This document shows, piece by piece, positions 20,044-28,920 of a stretch of 64,000 nt of DNA. The stretch's first letter is position 1, and each line of letters begins with the position of its first letter. Below the pieces are notes generated by a model. It was not told the DNA's origin. It ran no database searches and saw only the letters and a program-made list of their open reading frames with translations. Both the position numbers and the translations under genes were made by a program. This DNA is from Hyphomicrobiales bacterium (lineage in GTDB: Bacteria > Pseudomonadota > Alphaproteobacteria > Rhizobiales > Rhizobiaceae), in assembly GCA_900471485.1 (NCBI GenBank), contig UCEU01000007.1, positions 1 to 64,000 on the forward strand, in the 5' to 3' direction.

Positions 20044-20371
20044 GAAAACCTCCTGAGCAACATGGCTCGGCATGGACCTTGAACGCATTCGAGGCCTGTT
20101 CGGATCACTCTTTACGCCTTCGCGCCCGCGGTCGGGAAGCCAACTTTTTGTGTAGCCAAATCATCCCCGAAGCCTGTAACAAAACGCGTTCCGCCCACGT
20201 ATATGCCCGATGGACGCTCGAGGCGTACCGGAGAGTACCGCTTTTGCCTTTCCCGGTAGTGACAGCATATACTGTTTGGATTAGGACAACTGCAAAAAGC
20301 AGCGATTGCCCGACCGTGCCGTCACGTGTCCCGCATCGCTGAAGAACTTCCGACACTGTGAGGAAACGCCA
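20044..20371. other. divergent msrP-ilvD intergenic region with probable ilvD promoter
   Basis: This 328-base gap between divergent genes has no convincing gene. TTGCCT at 20244-20249 and TATACT at 20268-20273 with an 18-base spacer form a plausible promoter for ilvD about 90 bases upstream of its start. No attenuator with branched-chain codons was recognised. Confidence 0.45.
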
Positions 20372-22210
20372 ATGCCAGCTTATCGTTCGAGAACCACGAC
20401 CCACGGCCGCAACATGGCGGGCGCGCGCGGCCTTTGGCGCGCCACGGGCATGAAGGATTCGGATTTCGGCAAGCCGATTATTGCGGTGGTCAACTCCTTC
20501 ACCCAGTTCGTGCCGGGCCACGTCCACCTGAAGGACCTCGGCCAGCTCGTCGCGCGCGAGATCGAAGCGGCCGGCGGCGTCGCAAAGGAGTTCAACACGA
20601 TCGCCGTCGACGACGGTATCGCGATGGGCCATGACGGCATGCTCTATTCGCTGCCGTCGCGCGAGCTGATCGCCGACAGCGTCGAATACATGGTCAACGC
20701 CCACTGCGCCGACGCCATGGTCTGCATCTCCAACTGCGACAAGATCACCCCCGGCATGCTGATGGCCTCGCTACGCCTCAACATCCCGACGGTCTTCGTT
20801 TCCGGCGGCCCGATGGAAGCCGGCAAGGTCGTGCTGAACGGCAAGAAGGTCGCACTCGACCTCGTCGATGCCATGGTCGCAGCCGCCGACGACAAGATCA
20901 GCGACGAGGACGTTGCCGTCATCGAGCGCTCCGCTTGCCCGACCTGCGGTTCCTGCTCCGGCATGTTCACGGCGAACTCGATGAACTGTCTGACGGAAGC
21001 CCTGGGCCTGTCATTGCCCGGAAACGGCTCGACACTCGCCACCCATTCCGACCGCAAGGAACTCTTCCTTGAAGCCGGTCGTCGCGTCGTCGAGCTCGCC
21101 CGCCGTTACTACGAACAGGACGATCTGACCGCTCTGCCGCGCACCATCGCCAGCAAGGGCGCGTTCGAGAACGCCATGGCGCTCGATATCGCCATGGGCG
21201 GCTCGACCAACACCGTTCTGCACATTCTCGCGGCGGCCCATGAAGGCGAGATCGATTTCACCATGGACGATATCGATCGCCTGTCGCGCCGCGTTCCCTG
21301 CCTGTCGAAGGTCGCGCCCGCCAAGGCCGACGTTCACATGGAAGACGTTCATCGCGCCGGCGGCATCATGGCCATCCTCGGTGAACTCGACCGTGCCGGC
21401 CTGCTGAACGTCGATCTTCCGACCGTCCACGCACCGACCATGCGCGAAGCGCTCGCGCAGTGGGATGTCGCGGTCACCGACAACAAGGCCGCCTTCGATC
21501 TCTTCAGCGCGGCCCCCGGCGGTGTGCCGACGCAGGTCGCCTTCAGCCAGAGCTCGCGTTGGGAAGAACTCGACCTAGACCGCGAGGCCGGCGTCATCCG
21601 CGATGCCCAGCATCCCTTCTCCAAGGATGGTGGTCTCGCCGTTCTGAAGGGCAACCTCGCGCTCGACGGCTGCATCGTGAAGACGGCGGGCGTCGATGAA
21701 TCGATCCTGAAGTTCTCCGGTCCGGCCAAGGTCTATGAGAGCCAGGACGCGGCGGTAAAGGCCATCCTCTCCAACCACGTCGTGGCCGGCGATGTCGTCG
21801 TCATCCGCTACGAAGGACCGAAGGGCGGCCCGGGCATGCAGGAAATGCTCTATCCGACCAGCTATCTGAAGTCGAAGGGCCTCGGCAAGGCTTGCGCGCT
21901 GATCACCGACGGCCGCTTCTCCGGCGGCACCTCGGGCCTCTCGATCGGCCACGCCTCTCCGGAAGCGGCCAATGGCGGCACCATCGGCCTCGTTCGCGAG
22001 GGCGACATGATCGACATCGACATCCCGAACCGCACCATCAGCCTGCGCGTCGACGACAAGGAACTCGCCGTTCGCCGCGCTGAGCAGGAGGAAAAGGGGT
22101 GGCATCCGGCCGAGCAGCGCAAGCGCAACGTCACTACCGCCTTGAAGGCCTACGCCGCCTTCGCAACCAGCGCCGACCGCGGCGCCGTGCGCGATCTCGG
22201 CGGTCGCTGA
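20372..22210 (+). CDS. ilvD: dihydroxy-acid dehydratase
   Basis: Encodes a 612-residue iron-sulfur enzyme that makes the 2-keto acid precursors of valine and isoleucine. Cluster cysteines C122 ([10 protein letters not shown]) and C195 ([19 protein letters not shown]) are seen. C-terminal motifs [21 protein letters not shown] and a tail rich in charged residues are typical. The start at 20372 ([15 protein letters not shown]) follows GAGGAAA. Length equals the E. coli type. Confidence 0.97.
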   Translation: MPAYRSRTTTHGRNMAGARGLWRATGMKDSDFGKPIIAVVNSFTQFVPGHVHLKDLGQLVAREIEAAGGVAKEFNTIAVDDGIAMGHDGMLYSLPSRELIADSVEYMVNAHCADAMVCISNCDKITPGMLMASLRLNIPTVFVSGGPMEAGKVVLNGKKVALDLVDAMVAAADDKISDEDVAVIERSACPTCGSCSGMFTANSMNCLTEALGLSLPGNGSTLATHSDRKELFLEAGRRVVELARRYYEQDDLTALPRTIASKGAFENAMALDIAMGGSTNTVLHILAAAHEGEIDFTMDDIDRLSRRVPCLSKVAPAKADVHMEDVHRAGGIMAILGELDRAGLLNVDLPTVHAPTMREALAQWDVAVTDNKAAFDLFSAAPGGVPTQVAFSQSSRWEELDLDREAGVIRDAQHPFSKDGGLAVLKGNLALDGCIVKTAGVDESILKFSGPAKVYESQDAAVKAILSNHVVAGDVVVIRYEGPKGGPGMQEMLYPTSYLKSKGLGKACALITDGRFSGGTSGLSIGHASPEAANGGTIGLVREGDMIDIDIPNRTISLRVDDKELAVRRAEQEEKGWHPAEQRKRNVTTALKAYAAFATSADRGAVRDLGGR

Positions 22211-22251
22211 GACAGTGTTGGAGCCGATAGCTTGACGTTTTAGCAGAAAGA

Positions 22252-22275
22252 GGCGGACTCGAGAACGAGTTCGCC
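22252..22275 (+). terminator. hairpin after ilvD without T-run
   Basis: A 10-bp stem with one G-T pair (22252-22261 with 22266-22275) and an AGAA loop lies 41 bases after ilvD. No T-run follows, so it may be a weak or factor-dependent terminator. It also lies just before the ribosome binding site of the next gene. Confidence 0.4.
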
Positions 22276-22295
22276 AACCTCCGGAGGATGCTAGC

Positions 22296-22871
22296 GTGAA
22301 TAGGCTCCAGACTGTTAGAAACGACATCCACAATCAGTTTCACAGTTCGTTGGCTGGGCCGCAGTATTTCTATAAGCCGGAAAACGCGAATGCGTATGCC
22401 GCCTACTATACGGCCATGTATCTGATCCAAGACACTTCTGAGGCGTTGTATGCGCACATGGCCCGTGGCTTTTCATCAGATGCAATGTTCGCTTACATCG
22501 AGTTCTGGGGTGTGATGCAAGCGATAGAAATTCAGCAGGACGCAATCAACGAACTTCATACTGCCGTGGTCGGATGCGCGCCTCCTCCACCTGCTAAAGC
22601 GTCCGCTTGGAACCGTCTCCGTGATAAGAGACATCTGTTAGCGGGCCATCCCGCAAAGCGAAAGTTTGGTTTGCAGGCTCCGCAGCGAACATTCATGGGC
22701 CGCAGCTTTGGCACATACGCTTCGATCAAGTACGAAATGTACGATGCACAAAGTTCGAAGAGGACACATCCTACCTTTAATCTGAGGCAAATGATCGACG
22801 AATACGATGCCGAGGCCACGCAGCTTCTCGATGATGTTCTGGACACTATGAAATCACGTTGGCCGTTATAA
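22296..22871 (+). CDS. orphan protein with HEPN-like RxxxxxH motif
   Basis: Encodes 191 residues from a GTG start with GGAGG eight bases upstream. I do not recognise a named family. The protein looks helical; helix AYIEFWGVMQAIEIQQDAIN is followed after a proline-rich stretch (PPPP, residues 96-99) by RLRDKRHLLAGHP, in which R112 and H118 are five residues apart as in HEPN-fold ribonucleases. The C-terminus is another charged helix. GC content is visibly lower than in ilvD and its codons are mixed, which suggests later acquisition. The HEPN assignment is an inference from the motif only. Confidence 0.55.
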   Translation: MNRLQTVRNDIHNQFHSSLAGPQYFYKPENANAYAAYYTAMYLIQDTSEALYAHMARGFSSDAMFAYIEFWGVMQAIEIQQDAINELHTAVVGCAPPPPAKASAWNRLRDKRHLLAGHPAKRKFGLQAPQRTFMGRSFGTYASIKYEMYDAQSSKRTHPTFNLRQMIDEYDAEATQLLDDVLDTMKSRWPL

Positions 22872-22991
22872 GGAAGCCGTTATCCCACCTCTGGAGACGA
22901 GCATTTCCGTGAGGCCGGTAGCAATAACGATGTTGGAACTCGAATTTGTTGCGGTTGATTAAAAGTCAGTTGCCTGTTTCAACCGGTCGCC

Positions 22992-23348
22992 TCACAGCGG
23001 CCGGTTGATCTTTTTGTAGGTCTCGTCCAGCTGCTTCATGCGCTCGTCATAGGCGGCCTTGATGCAGGGGGCGTCCGCGGCGCATCCCTGCCGCTTCTTC
23101 AGCCAGGCCGTCTGCTCGTCCTGCAATGTGCCGCGTGAGCCCATCGCCAGCAATCCCGAAAGAAGATCGAAGGTGGTCACCATCTTGACGTCGGCGTCGT
23201 TGAGCGTGCGGTCGGCGCAGATCGTCTTTTCGTCCGGCTTCAGTTCTTTCGCCCCGCAGTCGAAGCTGGCGGCTTGGGCGCCGTTGGCAAGGATCAACAC
23301 GCCCGATGTGCAGGCAACGGCGAGGAGGGCACTGTGAAGTCGTTTCAT
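22992..23348 (-). CDS. small periplasmic protein, LprI/DUF1311-like
   Basis: Encodes 118 residues with a Sec signal peptide (hydrophobic stretch to ANGAQA, residues 1-26). The mature part has four cysteines (C31, C44, C89, C95) and the pattern DEKTICADRTLNDADVKM followed later by WLKKRQGC, usual in the lysozyme-inhibitor LprI-like DUF1311 group. The role is probably in the envelope but cannot be fixed. It begins 20 bases after the YkvA-like gene ends and may share its transcript. Confidence 0.75.
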   Translation of the reverse strand: MKRLHSALLAVACTSGVLILANGAQAASFDCGAKELKPDEKTICADRTLNDADVKMVTTFDLLSGLLAMGSRGTLQDEQTAWLKKRQGCAADAPCIKAAYDERMKQLDETYKKINRPL

Positions 23349-23368
23349 GCATTGGTTCCTGTTTGTGC

Positions 23369-23749
23369 TCAAACCGCGCGATAGAGCGCCGTCGCCAGGA
23401 AGATGATGCACAAACACCAGACGGCAAGGATGAAGATCAGTCCGGTGCGGCCGGATGGACGCTCGAGACGCATCGATGCCGTGGCGCGAAGCTCCGCCAT
23501 CAGTTCCGGCGGGATAAGGCGGATCGCCAGCATGATGCCGAGCGGCACGATGATTAAGTCGTCGAGATACCCCAGCACCGGGATGAAATCGGGAATGAGA
23601 TCGACCGGCGAAAGGGCATAGGCGGCAACCGCGCCCGCCACCAGTTTCGCATACCAGGGCACCCGTTTGTCTCTGGCAGCCAGCCATAGCGCCGCGATGT
23701 CTCTCTTGAGTGACTTGGCCCAGCTTTTGGCCTTTGATATCAGTTGCAT
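23369..23749 (-). CDS. YkvA/DUF1232 family membrane protein
   Basis: Encodes 126 residues. The core AAYALSPVDLIPDFIPVLGY followed by LDDLIIVPLG is the DUF1232 signature, with a C-terminal extra hydrophobic helix (GLIFILAVWCLCIIFLATAL). The function of this family is unknown. It is divergent from the DegP-type protease gene, sharing a 138-base gap. Confidence 0.85.
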   Translation of the reverse strand: MQLISKAKSWAKSLKRDIAALWLAARDKRVPWYAKLVAGAVAAYALSPVDLIPDFIPVLGYLDDLIIVPLGIMLAIRLIPPELMAELRATASMRLERPSGRTGLIFILAVWCLCIIFLATALYRAV

Positions 23750-23887
23750 GTCGTTTGTTTCTGAATCGGTTTCAGAGCGACGTTCAGCACTTCGTGAGCT
23801 GCCTTATTCTTCATGCTTCCGCCCTCTTTCCTTTCTAGCGTCCGGCGCTACAACCTCTTTTGCAAGCAAGTTTCTGAAGGGATACCC

Positions 23888-25291
23888 ATGCCATATCTGT
23901 CCAAGCGCGTCGCCCTGCCGTTCCTGGCCCTGGTGCTCGCGCTGCCAGTCGCCGCCAGCGCCGAGACCTTGAAGACCGTGCCGCAGAGCCAGATGGAGAT
24001 GCAGCTTTCCTTCGCGCCGCTGGTCAAGCAGACGTCGGGCGCGGTCGTCAACGTCTATGCGGAAAAGACGATCCGGCGCCAGTCTCCCTTCGCCGGAGAT
24101 CCCTTCTTCGAGCAGTTCTTCGGCCAGCAGATGCCGAACCGCAGCGAAAAGCAGTCTTCGCTCGGCTCTGGCGTCATCGTCGAGGCGAACGGCACGATCG
24201 TCACCAACAATCACGTCGTCGATGGCGCCGACGACATCAAGGTGGCGCTGTCGGATGGACGCGAGTTCCCCTGCAAGGTCGTGCTGAAGGACGATCGCCT
24301 GGATTTGGCCGTGCTGAAGATCGATACCAAGGAAAATCTTCCCGCACTTTCGATCGGCAATTCGGATGCGGTCGAAGTCGGCGATCTCGTGCTCGCCATC
24401 GGCAACCCCTTCGGTGTCGGCCAGACGGTGACATCGGGTATCGTCTCGGCTCTCGCCCGCAACCAGGTTGTCAAGAACGAGTTCGGTTTCTTCATCCAGA
24501 CCGACGCCTCGATCAATCCCGGCAATTCCGGCGGCGCGCTGATGAACATGAAGGGCGAGCTGATCGGCATAAACACCGCCATCTTCTCGCGCGGCGGAGG
24601 CTCCAACGGCATCGGCTTCGCTATCCCCGCCAATCTCGTGAAGGTATTCCTGGCTTCCGCCGATAGCGGCGTGAAGGCGTTCGAGCGCCCCTATGTCGGT
24701 GCCACCTTCGATGCCGTGACCTCGGAAGTTGCCGAGGCGCTCGGCCTCGACAAGGCAAGGGGTGCGCTGGTGGTCAAGGTTGCCGAAGGTAGCCCGGGTG
24801 CCAAGGCTGGCCTGAAGCCGGGGGAGATCGTGACGGCGGTCGATGGGATCCCCGTCGAACATCCCGATGCGCTTCTCTACCGTCTGACCACTGCCGGCCT
24901 CGGCAAGTCGGTCAACCTCTCCGTCGTCGAGAATGGCCACGAGCAGACCGTTGCCCTGGAGCTTGGCCGCGCGCCGGAGACATCGCCGCGCGACCAGCGC
25001 ACCATTGCCGGCAACTCGCCGTTCACAGGTGTCGTCGTGGAGAACCTTTCGCCCCGCGTGGCTGATGAACTGCGCATGCCAAGCGAAACGACTGGCGTTG
25101 TCGTGTCGGAAGTGAAGGACGGTTCCGTGGCGTCGCGGCTCGGCTTCGAACCCAAGGACATCATCGTCTCGATCAATGGCACCGCCGTCGGCACGACCAA
25201 GGAACTGGCGGCCGTGGCGTTGCAGCAGCCGAACTTCTGGCGTGTTGAAATCGAGCGAGACGGCCAGCGCATTCGGCAGTTCTTCCGATGA
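23888..25291 (+). CDS. periplasmic serine protease of the DegP/DegQ type
   Basis: Encodes 467 residues. The ATG at 23888 with AAGGGA before it gives a clean signal peptide ending ASA (residues 1-25). The trypsin-like domain has catalytic H109 (TNNHVVDGADD), D139 (DDRLDLAVLKID) and S214 (NPGNSGGAL). Two PDZ domains follow at about 265-350 and 370-465. It should degrade or refold damaged envelope proteins. The stop overlaps the rarA start (ATGA), so both are translated together. Confidence 0.95.
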   Translation: MPYLSKRVALPFLALVLALPVAASAETLKTVPQSQMEMQLSFAPLVKQTSGAVVNVYAEKTIRRQSPFAGDPFFEQFFGQQMPNRSEKQSSLGSGVIVEANGTIVTNNHVVDGADDIKVALSDGREFPCKVVLKDDRLDLAVLKIDTKENLPALSIGNSDAVEVGDLVLAIGNPFGVGQTVTSGIVSALARNQVVKNEFGFFIQTDASINPGNSGGALMNMKGELIGINTAIFSRGGGSNGIGFAIPANLVKVFLASADSGVKAFERPYVGATFDAVTSEVAEALGLDKARGALVVKVAEGSPGAKAGLKPGEIVTAVDGIPVEHPDALLYRLTTAGLGKSVNLSVVENGHEQTVALELGRAPETSPRDQRTIAGNSPFTGVVVENLSPRVADELRMPSETTGVVVSEVKDGSVASRLGFEPKDIIVSINGTAVGTTKELAAVALQQPNFWRVEIERDGQRIRQFFR

Positions 25292-26604
25292 GCAATGATC
25301 TCTTCGCGCCGCGTGTTCCGCCAGAGGTCGCCAACCGGCGTCCTCTGGCGGACCGGCTTCGTCCGCAGTCGATCGCCGAGGTCACCGGTCAGGAGCACCT
25401 GACCGGCGAAGATGGCGTGCTGAGAAGGATGATCGAAAGCGGCTCGTTGGGATCGATGATCTTCTGGGGACCACCGGGAACGGGCAAGACCACGGTCGCC
25501 CGATTGCTGTCGGGCGAGGCGGGGCTCGCCTTCGAGCAGATCTCCGCCATCTTCTCCGGCGTCGCCGATCTGAAGAAGGTGTTCGAGAGCGCCCGCCTGC
25601 GCCGCATGGACGGACGCCAGACCCTGCTGTTCGTCGACGAGATCCATCGCTTCAACCGCGCCCAGCAGGACAGCTTCCTGCCTGTAATGGAAGATGGCAC
25701 CGTTATCCTCGTGGGAGCGACGACCGAAAATCCTTCCTTCGAACTCAACGCCGCTCTTCTCTCCCGCGCGCGGGTGCTGACCTTCAAGTCGCATGACGAC
25801 GAGAGCCTAGGAGAACTGCTCACCCGCGCCGAAGCCACGGAGCAGAAGCCTCTGCCGCTGACGCCCGAGGCCCGTGTCAGCCTGCTGCGCATGGCAGACG
25901 GCGACGGCCGCGCGGTGCTGACGCTCGCGGAAGAAGTCTGGCGCGCTGCCAGGCAGGGTGAGACGTTCGACACCGAGGGGCTGACGCGCATCGTGCAGCG
26001 CCGGGCGCCTGTCTACGACAAGGCGCAGGACGGCCACTACAATCTCATCTCCGCGCTCCACAAGTCGGTCCGAGGCTCGGATCCGGATGCAGCGCTCTAC
26101 TATTTGGCCCGGATGTTCGATGCCGGCGAGGATCCGCTCTATCTCGGTCGCCGCCTGGTGCGTATGGCCGTCGAGGATATCGGCCTTGCCGATCCCCAGG
26201 CTCTGGTCATCTGCAATGCGGCCAAGGATGCCTATGACTATCTGGGCTCCCCGGAGGGTGAGCTGGCGTTGGCGCAGGCCTGTGTCTATCTAGCCACCGC
26301 GCCGAAATCCAACGCCGTCTACATGGCCTTCAAGGCGGCGACCGTCGCCGCCAAGCAGAACGGCTCGCTGCTGCCACCAAAACACATCCTGAACGCGCCG
26401 ACCAAGCTGATGAAGGACGAAGGCTATAACGAGGGTTACCGCTACGATCACGACGAGCCCGATGCCTTCTCCGGCCAGGACTACTTTCCGGAAAAAATGG
26501 GCCGCCAGACGTTCTACGATCCGCCGGAACGCGGTTTCGAGCGCGATATCCGCAAACGTCTGGAGTGGTGGTCAAAGCTTCGTAAGGAGCGAAATCAGCG
26601 CTGA
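25288..26604 (+). CDS. rarA: replication-associated recombination ATPase RarA
   Basis: Encodes 438 residues of a clamp-loader-like AAA+ ATPase that acts at stalled replication forks (also called MgsA/WRNIP1 homolog). Walker A is GPPGTGKTT and Walker B is LLFVDEIHRFN; the C-terminal domain ends with QTFYDPPERGFERDIRKRLE. It overlaps the protease gene by four bases and stops directly against the opposing DUF1883 gene. Confidence 0.96.
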   Translation: MSNDLFAPRVPPEVANRRPLADRLRPQSIAEVTGQEHLTGEDGVLRRMIESGSLGSMIFWGPPGTGKTTVARLLSGEAGLAFEQISAIFSGVADLKKVFESARLRRMDGRQTLLFVDEIHRFNRAQQDSFLPVMEDGTVILVGATTENPSFELNAALLSRARVLTFKSHDDESLGELLTRAEATEQKPLPLTPEARVSLLRMADGDGRAVLTLAEEVWRAARQGETFDTEGLTRIVQRRAPVYDKAQDGHYNLISALHKSVRGSDPDAALYYLARMFDAGEDPLYLGRRLVRMAVEDIGLADPQALVICNAAKDAYDYLGSPEGELALAQACVYLATAPKSNAVYMAFKAATVAAKQNGSLLPPKHILNAPTKLMKDEGYNEGYRYDHDEPDAFSGQDYFPEKMGRQTFYDPPERGFERDIRKRLEWWSKLRKERNQR

Positions 26605-26910
26605 TCAGGACGCGCGCATCTGGCCAGCGGGTGCGGCAATGATCTTTACGGCCGAGTCGGCCAGGCCGTGATGGCCTTCCATATCGACGACAAGATGCCA
26701 GTTGCCACTCTCGGGGATCACCAGCCGGATGGGCGACTTCCTGGCGACGCCACCCACATATTTGAAATCCAGCACTTCCGTGAACCGCTGATAGTTCGTC
26801 GCCGTCATCAGCCGCACATTGGCAACCGCGTTCAGCGTCACCTCGATGATCGTTCCGGCGCGCTGTTCTTCGAGATTGTAATGGGTGAAGCGGAAGTTGG
26901 GTTTCGGCAT
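26605..26910 (-). CDS. DUF1883 family protein
   Basis: Encodes 101 residues without signal peptide or membrane segment. The segment FRFTHYNLEEQRAGTIIEVT, then VRLMTATNYQRF and SGNWHLVVDMEGHHGLADS, agrees with DUF1883, a small beta-rich family whose known members are studied in effector/adhesion contexts but without a settled function. Its stop abuts the rarA stop with no gap. Confidence 0.8.
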   Translation of the reverse strand: MPKPNFRFTHYNLEEQRAGTIIEVTLNAVANVRLMTATNYQRFTEVLDFKYVGGVARKSPIRLVIPESGNWHLVVDMEGHHGLADSAVKIIAAPAGQMRAS

Positions 26911-27063
26911 CGGCGTTCTGCTGTCGGTCGTCTGTCATGGGAGATACTAGCAGGGCTCAGTTAAAGAAGCGTGTGGCAGGGTGCGGGGGGGCGGCGTGGA
27001 GACACTCGGGGCAGTCGTCGTCACGCCGAGGCGCAGAGCCTTGTCTCCTGGCATCGTGCTGCC

Positions 27064-27216
27064 TCAGAGCGCGCCGATGATCACGTAGAGTTCCACGGCA
27101 GCGAGGACGAGGCCGAAAGTGATCAGCATCGCCGCCGTGCGGCGCTCACGCATCTGCCGCTTGCCGATCGCCCGCGGCCGTGGGCCGGGCATCTGTGAAA
27201 ACAACGGTCCATGCAT
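27064..27216 (-). CDS. 50-residue single-pass membrane protein
   Basis: Encodes 50 residues: a basic cytosolic N-terminus (PRPRAIGKRQMRERRT) and one membrane helix (AAMLITFGLVLAAVELYVII). GGAGG stands eight bases before the ATG at 27216, good support for a real gene. I do not recognise a family. It is alone between the DUF1883 gene and the phosphotransferase-like gene. Confidence 0.7.
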   Translation of the reverse strand: MHGPLFSQMPGPRPRAIGKRQMRERRTAAMLITFGLVLAAVELYVIIGAL

Positions 27217-27289
27217 GGTTTAGCCTCCATATTGATGGCCAAGACTACTGCCGCCGGTCGTAGTAAATCCATTCGGACCACGCATCGAC

Positions 27290-27311
27290 GGCATAGGAAT
27301 GGCATAGGAAT
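27290..27311. repeat. tandem 11-bp direct repeat
   Basis: GGCATAGGAAT occurs twice without a gap (27290-27300 and 27301-27311). It lies in the 267-base gene-free gap before the phosphotransferase-like gene. A second imperfect pair, ending TTTGCGA, lies nearby at about 27381-27414. These may be slippage products or regulator sites. Confidence 0.6.
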
Positions 27312-27483
27312 CCGGGGAGGCGAGAATGTAGGCCATCGCCGGAATCGAATCCGATCTCAGCCATTTGCGGCCGTTTCCGGAATCGATTTGCGAGGTGCTT
27401 GAATCTATTTGCGAACGTCTGCCGGGTACCGGGGTTGATCTCGGCGTTTTCCGACTGCCATTATTCGCCGCAGGAGGAACTTT

Positions 27484-28389
27484 ATGGCAGACGACACCCC
27501 TGATATCGACAAGGCGCTCGTCGCCGGATTGATCGCGAGGCAGTTCCCGCAATGGTCTGACCTCCCGATACGGCCGGTCGCTAATGGCGGATGGGACAAC
27601 AGGACGTTTCATCTCGGCGAGCGCATGATCGTCCGCCTGCCGAGTGCGGCTGGCTACGCCGAGCAGGTGGAAAAGGAGCAGCATTGGCTGCCGATCCTCG
27701 CGCCGCAGCTGCCGCTTCCAATTCCCCAACCGCTCGCCATGGGCAAGCCGGACGAGACCTATCCGTGGCGCTGGTCGGTCTATGCCTGGCGCGATGGCAA
27801 AACGGCGCTGAGGGAGTGGATCGCCGATCTCGATGATTTCGCCGTCTCGCTTGCAAGCTTCCTGAATGCCCTGCAGGCGATCGACGCCACGGGAGGACCG
27901 CCGCCCGGGTCGCACAATTTCTACCGGGGCGGTTCCTTGAGGGTCTATGACGCGCAGACCCGCGAAGCGTTGCGGGCACTTTCGGGAAGGATCGATGCGA
28001 CCGCAGCCGAAAGCGTGTGGGACGCGGCGCTATCGACGGAGTGGACGAAGCCGCCCATCTGGTTTCACGGTGATATTGCCTATGGCAACCTGCTGGTCGA
28101 GGATGGTCGGTTGAGCGCCGTGATCGACTTCGGCACGTCGGGGGTCGGCGATCCGGCCTGCGACCTTGCGATCACCTGGCATCTCTTCGAGGGGCAAAGT
28201 CGCGAGACTTTTCGCGCCGCCAGGGGGCTCGATGCCGAAACCTGGGCCCGGGGGCGTGGCTGGACCCTGTGGAAAGCGCTGATCGTTGCCGCGGGCATCG
28301 CCGGCGCAGCACCGCGCGATGTCGAACAATCCTGGCGGATCATCGAGGAGGTGATCGCCGATGACCGGCAACAGGTGGCCAACGCCTGA
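27484..28389 (+). CDS. aminoglycoside phosphotransferase family protein
   Basis: Encodes 301 residues of the kinase-like APH fold. The catalytic loop WFHGDIAYGNLLV and the metal-binding IDFGTSGVGDPACDL are clear, and the N-lobe shows NGGWDNRTFHLGERMIVRLP. AGGAGG precedes the ATG. Members of this group act on small hydroxylated molecules; the substrate here is unknown and antibiotic resistance should not be assumed. Confidence 0.88.
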   Translation: MADDTPDIDKALVAGLIARQFPQWSDLPIRPVANGGWDNRTFHLGERMIVRLPSAAGYAEQVEKEQHWLPILAPQLPLPIPQPLAMGKPDETYPWRWSVYAWRDGKTALREWIADLDDFAVSLASFLNALQAIDATGGPPPGSHNFYRGGSLRVYDAQTREALRALSGRIDATAAESVWDAALSTEWTKPPIWFHGDIAYGNLLVEDGRLSAVIDFGTSGVGDPACDLAITWHLFEGQSRETFRAARGLDAETWARGRGWTLWKALIVAAGIAGAAPRDVEQSWRIIEEVIADDRQQVANA

Positions 28390-28507
28390 GCTTGGAAGAA
28401 ATGCAAGGCGCGATGTCGGGAAACGAATATCCGCTGCGTCCTTGAGACATCGGCCGGCATGCGCCGGACATGGAGATCAAGGCCGATGGGCCGAAAGGGA
28501 GGATGAC

Positions 28508-28915
28508 ATGGGACGGATGATTGCAATTCTGGTGGCGCGTTTGATTTTCGGCGCCGTATTCCTGATGGCGACAAGCTTCAAGTTCATGGATATGTCGGCC
28601 ACGGCCGCCTATATCGCCGCTGCCGGTTTCCCGTTCCCGCTGCTCTTGGCCTGGCTCGCCGCCATCTTCGAGGTGGCGCTGGCGGCCGCATTCTTCACCG
28701 GCGTCTTCTTTTCACCTGCCTCGCTGCTCGCGGGCATCTACGTCATCTTCCTCGCCGTCGCGTTTCACGGTCCGGGCCGCTGGAGTGGCAACCAGGCGGA
28801 GTTCGGCTTCTTCATCGATCACTTCACCTTTCTGGCCGGCCTGTTGTTCGCGGCCGTTCATGGTCCGGGACATGCGCTGGTCGTCAGGCTGGGTACGGCA
28901 CGGCGCTTTGCCTGA
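28508..28915 (+). CDS. DoxX-like membrane protein
   Basis: Encodes 135 residues with four hydrophobic helices. The ATG at 28508 with GGGAGG before it is chosen over the longer frame. The helix-1 motif LIFGAVFLMATSFKFMDM and helix-2 LAWLAAIFEVALAAAFFTG are like DoxX proteins, which are linked to quinone or redox functions in some bacteria. The precise role is unknown. Confidence 0.75.
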   Translation: MGRMIAILVARLIFGAVFLMATSFKFMDMSATAAYIAAAGFPFPLLLAWLAAIFEVALAAAFFTGVFFSPASLLAGIYVIFLAVAFHGPGRWSGNQAEFGFFIDHFTFLAGLLFAAVHGPGHALVVRLGTARRFA

Positions 28916-28920
28916 TCGGT

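Noticed and set aside
20044..20371. A branched-chain amino acid attenuator before ilvD.
   Set aside because: No short leader frame rich in Ile/Val/Leu codons followed by a terminator was found.
23804..24940. Minus-strand frame of 378 codons opposite the DegP-type protease.
   Set aside because: Overlaps the catalytic part of a clear gene and has no start signals.
27484..28389. Reading the APH-fold gene as an antibiotic resistance determinant.
   Set aside because: The kinase motifs are general to a large family with many metabolic substrates; nothing nearby indicates resistance.
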